This document shows positions 13,119 through 13,427 of a DNA stretch of 13,427 nt, in pieces (the first letter of the stretch is position 1; every line of letters starts with the position of its first letter). The DNA comes from HyVt-337 sp964428895 (GTDB lineage Bacteria; Planctomycetota; Phycisphaerae; SM23-33): assembly GCA_964428895.1 (NCBI GenBank), contig CAYRZU010000082.1:1-13427 (forward strand), read 5' to 3'. The position numbers were made by a program, and so were the translations under genes. The notes beneath the pieces are model-generated. The model searched no databases. It was not told the DNA's origin and saw nothing but the letters and a program-made list of their open reading frames with translations.

Positions 13119-13427
13119 TATCAGGTATGTCGTAGAAGCGCGCACCAGGACTCCAAATTAAGACAGTGAAAAATCATCGAATTAGACAAGCCAAGCAAGG
13201 GGCTTACAGGAATCACCTTGGCCGTATCCGGCCGCTCGTTCTCCCAATAGAAGGAATGCTTGCATTTGCCTTACATCGAGAGGGCTTCTGGCTGGACTGG
13301 CCGCGAGCCAATCCGGCTCGGAGACGGAAACGGGCCTTTTCCCCATAAACGACACCGGGCGATAGCCTCTAACCGGGATTTCCCGGATGAACTCCGGTCT
13401 ACGACCATCGCAGACCTTTTTGACGAT
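13119..13427. other. Right-hand end of window without a recognisable gene
   Basis: No supported coding region is seen. A plus-strand 60-codon frame (13166-13348) has no ribosome-binding site and no recognisable protein character. Several short hairpins occur: GGCCG/CGGCC (13220-13233), CGAGCC/GGCTCG (13304-13320) and CCGGGA/TCCCGG (13373-13386). None fits a tRNA or known riboswitch. The window ends before any further gene is visible. Confidence 0.5.

Noticed and set aside
12124..13161. 345-codon plus-strand frame opposite the IdeS-like gene
   Set aside because: It has no domain, no good ribosome-binding site and a biased Val/Gly/Ala/Arg composition. The opposite strand encodes a signal peptide, active-site motifs and a PEP-CTERM tail in order.
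13166..13348. 60-codon plus-strand frame near the right edge
   Set aside because: It lacks a Shine-Dalgarno sequence and any recognisable motif. It is too short to support alone.

Overview
The window looks like a piece of a GC-rich chromosome from a planctomycete-type bacterium (Planctomycetota, perhaps Phycisphaerae). The evidence is three proteins with the N-terminal LEPR-xLL-type motif (LETLEPR[R/K]MLDA), SBBP-type propeller repeats, a PEP-CTERM sorting tail, a YjdF-type membrane protein, and ankyrin or ankyrin-associated proteins. This assignment is inferred from domain content; no rRNA or other marker gene is present.

Positions 1-6097 are read on the plus strand. They hold the 3' end of a PheS-like class II aminoacyl-tRNA synthetase (3-278), a BtrH-like papain-fold protein with an ankyrin-associated N-terminus (491-1909), a YjdF/DUF2238 membrane protein (2036-2632), a class I SAM-dependent methyltransferase (2818-3666), an unrecognised tryptophan-rich protein (4002-4796) and a GNAT acetyltransferase fused to ankyrin repeats (4898-6097). 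The last two genes share an unusual leader: a member of a ~28-30 bp hairpin repeat family sits immediately 5' of each Shine-Dalgarno sequence, and a third copy in the opposite orientation lies between the genes. No operon covering all of these genes is evident, and gaps are 100-335 bp.

A hairpin at 6112-6141 separates the plus-strand genes from a convergent block on the minus strand. Read in the direction of transcription, that block starts with a secreted PEP-CTERM protein (13050 to 12190) that carries all five active-site residues of the streptococcal IgG protease IdeS (family C66). Three tandem paralogues follow (12047-10044, 9819-8374, 8192-6147), each with a LEPR motif and a seven-bladed SBBP propeller. 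The middle paralogue lacks the ~200-residue domain found between motif and propeller in the other two. The two downstream paralogues share a collinear 5' leader with an identical 16-nt motif at exactly the same distance from the start codon.

The minus-strand block reads as a cell-surface module: a predicted surface-sorted cysteine protease beside a duplicated set of exported propeller proteins. The IdeS-like protease is the most notable item. The plus-strand genes look like unrelated accessory or housekeeping genes. No tRNA, rRNA, CRISPR array, transposase or phage gene was seen.
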